Shown: piece by piece, positions 4,361 to 6,802 of the stretch
How the letters are laid out: the number at the start of each line of letters is the position of its first letter
Numbering within the stretch: position 1 is the stretch's first letter
Program-made: the position numbers and the translations under genes
DNA from: Candidatus Rokuibacteriota bacterium
GTDB lineage: Bacteria; Methylomirabilota; Methylomirabilia; Rokubacteriales; JACPHL01
Direction: 5' to 3'
DNA length: 6,802 nucleotides
Assembly: GCA_016188625.1 (NCBI GenBank)
Contig: JACPHL010000031.1
Span: 1 to 6,802 of the forward strand
Notes under the pieces: model-generated
What the model was told of the DNA's origin: nothing
The model's database searches: none
What the model saw: only the letters and a program-made list of their open reading frames with translations

Positions 4361-6538
4361 CTAGCGACCCTCGACGGCGAGTCCGGCGCGGGTCTCGGCA
4401 TCCGAAGGCTCGGCGAGGATGACCAGCGCGTCTACCGCGAGCGCCCCTTCCCCGACGGGAAGGACGAGCAGCGGATTGATGTCGAGCTCCGCGACCTCTC
4501 CGGCCGCATCCATGGCGAGGCGTGAGACCGCCAGCAGGACGTCGATGACCGCGCGAACGTCCGCCGGAGGCCGCCCCCGCGTTCCCTCGAGGATCCTGGC
4601 CCCCCTGAGCTCGCGAAGCATCGCCTCGGCGTCACTTCGGGTGAGCGGGGCCGCGCGGAATGCGACGTCCTCCAGGACCTCGACGAGGACCCCGCCCAGG
4701 CCCACCATGACCACGGGCCCGAACTGGGGATCCTGGTTCAGGCCCACGACGACCTCCGTACCCCCGTGAACCATCCGCTGCACGAGGATCCCCTGGACCT
4801 GCGCGTGGGGGGCGTGCCGGCGAGCATTCGCGATCAGCTCGTCGAAAGACCGGACGACCTCGTCGGGACCGGACACATTCAGGCGAAGCGCCCTCGCGTC
4901 GGTCTTATGCCGGATTTCGGGGGACTCGACCTTGAGGGCCACCGGATAGCCGATCTCCTCGGCCGCCTGGACGGCTTCGGCCGCAGTCCGGCCGAGACGC
5001 GACGGGGCCACCTTGATCCCGTATCGGGAGAGGAGCGCAAACCCTTCCCCCGCCGTGAGGACTCGCCCGCCCTTCCCGCGGCGGGCCTGGATCAAGGACC
5101 CTGCCGCCCCCCCGCCGCCGGATCCCGCGGTCTCGATCCCCGGGCGCTCTTCCCCCCGCCGGTTCCGGGCCTCCGCATACTCCACGAGCGCGCGGACCGC
5201 GTTGACGGCGCGTGTGGCGCTCGGGAGCACACAGATCCCGCTCTCCCGGAGCGCCCTCAGGCCCGGCTCCGGCGCCGCGGCCCAGGCGACCAGGAGGGGT
5301 TTCCTGGTCCTGGCATGGACATCCCTGAGGTTGGCCACGACCTGATCGGCGAAGCGCTCCATCAATCCCAGGTAGAAGATCACCGCGTCCACCCCCGGAT
5401 CCTGAAGGACGATCCCGAGCGCCGATTGGAGGAGCGCGGGGTCGGCGATGAACTGGGCCGTGATGTCGACGGGGTTCTTGATGGAGCCGAACGCCGGGAT
5501 GACCTTGCGGAGCGCCGCCCTGGTGTCGTCGGCGAGCTCGGGCACCGCGAGCCCGAGCTCCTCCGCACGGTCCGCCATCAGCACCCCGGCGCCGCCGGAT
5601 TGGGTCACGATCCCCAGACCCCGGCCCCCGGGGAGCGGGCAGAGCGAGAAGGCCGAGACCAGATCGAGCAGCTCTTCCTCCTGGGTCGCGCGGATGATCC
5701 CCTTCTGGCGGAAGACGCCCGAGTAGACACGATCCGAGCCCGCGAGCGAGCCCGTGTGGGAGAGCGCGGCGCGGGCTCCCGCGGGAGAGCGCCCGACCTT
5801 CACGATCACGACGGGCTTGCCGAGCTCCAGGGCGCGGTCGGCCACGGCCAGGAGCCTCCGCCCGTCCTTGAGCCCTTCGATGTAGCCGGAGACCACCCGC
5901 ACCCTGGGGTCCGCCACGACGTAGTCGAGGAGGTCGGCGAGCTCCAGGTCGGCCTCGTTGCCGCTGTTGACGAAGTACCCGAAGGACAGACCGCGCTGGC
6001 GGGCGAGCGCGAAGATGGCCGTGCCGAAGGCCCCGCTCTGCGTGACGAAGGCGACGGGGCCCGGGGGGGTCTCCCCTTCTCCGGCCTGGCTGAAGGTGGC
6101 CATGACGCGGTCGAAGGTGTTCATGAAGCCGAGGGTGTTCGGCCCGCAGAGCCGGAGGCCCGAGCCGCGCGCCACCTCGGCCAGCTGCCGCTCGAGTCTG
6201 GCCCCTTCCTCCCCCACCTCACCGAACCCCGAGCTGAAGACCACCGCCGATCGGACCCCCTTGGCCGCGCAGAGGCCGAGGGCCTCGGGGACGAGCGCGG
6301 CGGGAACGGCGACGATGGCCAGATCGACCGGTTCGGGGATGGCCGTGATCGTCGGATAGCAGGGAAGGCCCGCGACCCTCTCGTACTTCGGGTTCACCGG
6401 AAAGATCCTTCCGGGATACCCTTTCTCGAGCAGGAACTTCAGCGGGCGCCCGCTGATCTTGACGAAATCCTCCGATGCCCCGAGGATCGCGATGGACGCC
6501 GGACGGAAGAACGGGTCCAGGGGGTGCGGCTCGCTCAT
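4361..6538 (-). CDS. NDP-forming acyl-CoA ligase (acetate--CoA ligase family), fused alpha and beta parts
   Basis: A 725-residue cytoplasmic enzyme interconverting acyl-CoA + NDP + Pi with free acid + CoA + NTP. Domains in order: CoA-binding Rossmann (about 5-135, RPASIAILGAS at 12-22 and CGPNTLGF at 131-138); first succinyl-CoA-ligase-like domain (about 160-300, VTQSGAFG at 165-172) with the phosphohistidine H261 in SHTGSLAG; second such domain (about 306-455, VTQSGGAG at 311-318); a Gly/Arg-rich linker (456-492); and an ATP-grasp domain (about 493-715, with ALKVESPEIRHKTD at 534-547, GLGGVLVEVLEDV at 613-625 and ELDINPL at 684-690). This is the alpha-beta fused order of archaeal and bacterial ADP-forming ligases, without the GNAT domain of Pat-like acetyltransferases. 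The ATG directly follows the thiolase stop (TAGATG), so the two are probably coupled. The acyl substrate is unknown; the thiolase suggests ATP capture at the end of a beta-oxidation-like route, or acyl activation. Confidence 0.93.
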   Translation of the reverse strand: MSEPHPLDPFFRPASIAILGASEDFVKISGRPLKFLLEKGYPGRIFPVNPKYERVAGLPCYPTITAIPEPVDLAIVAVPAALVPEALGLCAAKGVRSAVVFSSGFGEVGEEGARLERQLAEVARGSGLRLCGPNTLGFMNTFDRVMATFSQAGEGETPPGPVAFVTQSGAFGTAIFALARQRGLSFGYFVNSGNEADLELADLLDYVVADPRVRVVSGYIEGLKDGRRLLAVADRALELGKPVVIVKVGRSPAGARAALSHTGSLAGSDRVYSGVFRQKGIIRATQEEELLDLVSAFSLCPLPGGRGLGIVTQSGGAGVLMADRAEELGLAVPELADDTRAALRKVIPAFGSIKNPVDITAQFIADPALLQSALGIVLQDPGVDAVIFYLGLMERFADQVVANLRDVHARTRKPLLVAWAAAPEPGLRALRESGICVLPSATRAVNAVRALVEYAEARNRRGEERPGIETAGSGGGGAAGSLIQARRGKGGRVLTAGEGFALLSRYGIKVAPSRLGRTAAEAVQAAEEIGYPVALKVESPEIRHKTDARALRLNVSGPDEVVRSFDELIANARRHAPHAQVQGILVQRMVHGGTEVVVGLNQDPQFGPVVMVGLGGVLVEVLEDVAFRAAPLTRSDAEAMLRELRGARILEGTRGRPPADVRAVIDVLLAVSRLAMDAAGEVAELDINPLLVLPVGEGALAVDALVILAEPSDAETRAGLAVEGR

Positions 6539-6802
6539 CTACCCGAGCCGCTCGACGGCCACGCTCGCCCCGGGCCCGCCGTTGCCGCAGATCGCGGCCA
6601 GGCGGTAGCGCCCGCCGAGCGCCTCGAGCTGATGGACGAGCGTGAGCAGGATGCGCGCGCCCGACATGCCGATTGGGTGGCCCAGCGCGATGGCGCCGCC
6701 CCAGGCGTTGAGCCTCCCTTGATCCAGGTCGAGGTCGCGGATGCAGGCGAGCATCTGGGCGGCGAAGGCCTCATTGACCTCGACGAAGTCGAACTGACGC
6801 GC
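6539..6802 (-). CDS. Thiolase (acetyl-CoA acetyltransferase family), C-terminal part
   Basis: The last 87 codons of a thiolase; the gene enters from the right edge, so the start and the nucleophilic Cys are outside. Counting from the window edge, NEAFA is at residues 10-14, the catalytic His is H42 in GGAIALGHPIG, and the acid/base Cys is C72 in CGNGGPG, where many thiolases have CxGGGxG. The enzyme cleaves a 3-oxoacyl-CoA with CoA, or condenses two acyl-CoAs. TAG at 6539-6541 abuts the ATG of the acyl-CoA ligase with no gap. An ATG at 6754 within this frame is internal, since the frame and the family homology (VEVNEAFAAQ) continue upstream to the edge. A degradative or biosynthetic role cannot be decided from this fragment. 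Confidence 0.92.
   Translation of the reverse strand, partial: ARQFDFVEVNEAFAAQMLACIRDLDLDQGRLNAWGGAIALGHPIGMSGARILLTLVHQLEALGGRYRLAAICGNGGPGASVAVERLG

Noticed and set aside
6539-6754. Separate small gene starting at the ATG at 6754
   Set aside because: The same frame stays open to the window edge and encodes the thiolase NEAFA region, so the ATG is internal.
1-6802. CRISPR array, tRNA, rRNA or insertion sequence
   Set aside because: No regularly spaced repeats, no cloverleaf-like segment and no transposase frame were seen on either strand.

Overview
This is a strongly GC-rich window (codon third positions are almost all G or C) from a bacterium. A lipid-A-synthase N-terminal-type membrane protein suggests a Gram-negative, diderm host. 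The gene mix and style (GTG starts, tight 4-nt overlaps, NDP-forming acyl-CoA ligase beside a thiolase, class V aminotransferase beside a D-2-hydroxyacid dehydrogenase) fit an uncultivated soil or subsurface lineage such as Rokubacteria/Methylomirabilota or a deltaproteobacterial relative. That placement is a guess from style, not from a marker gene.

Layout. 17-295 (+) is a small three-helix LAB_N protein, probably the last gene of an envelope or lipid operon entering from the left. It converges, with a shared CTAG at the stops, on a minus-strand pair: a small protein (about 831-1031) whose stop overlaps the start of a nucleotidyltransferase-fold protein (292-834). A short divergent intergenic region (about 1032-1187) carries a plausible sigma70-type promoter and a strong Shine-Dalgarno for a plus-strand pair. 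This pair is a class V PLP aminotransferase of the serine/alanine-glyoxylate type (1188-2408) and a D-2-hydroxyacid dehydrogenase (2425-3387). About 220 nt of non-coding DNA with a strong G/C hairpin (3576-3601) separates them from a minus-strand operon that enters from the right: thiolase C-terminus (6539-6802, partial), NDP-forming acyl-CoA ligase (4361-6538) and a TauE/SafE-type membrane transporter (3608-4312).

How the genes may work together (inference). The aminotransferase and dehydrogenase could act in sequence, amino acid + glyoxylate (or another 2-oxo acid) -> 2-oxo acid -> 2-hydroxy acid, as serine-glyoxylate aminotransferase and hydroxypyruvate reductase do in the serine cycle. 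In the right-hand operon the thiolase would release acyl-CoA, the ligase would turn acyl-CoA into free acid with formation of ATP (or the reverse), and the transporter could export a small organic or sulfur-containing anion.

I see no CRISPR array, tRNA, rRNA, insertion sequence or clear defence island. The best candidates for a second look are the small-protein/nucleotidyltransferase pair, the oddly placed start of the TauE gene directly in frame behind the ligase stop, and the hairpin-bearing intergenic DNA at 3388-3607.
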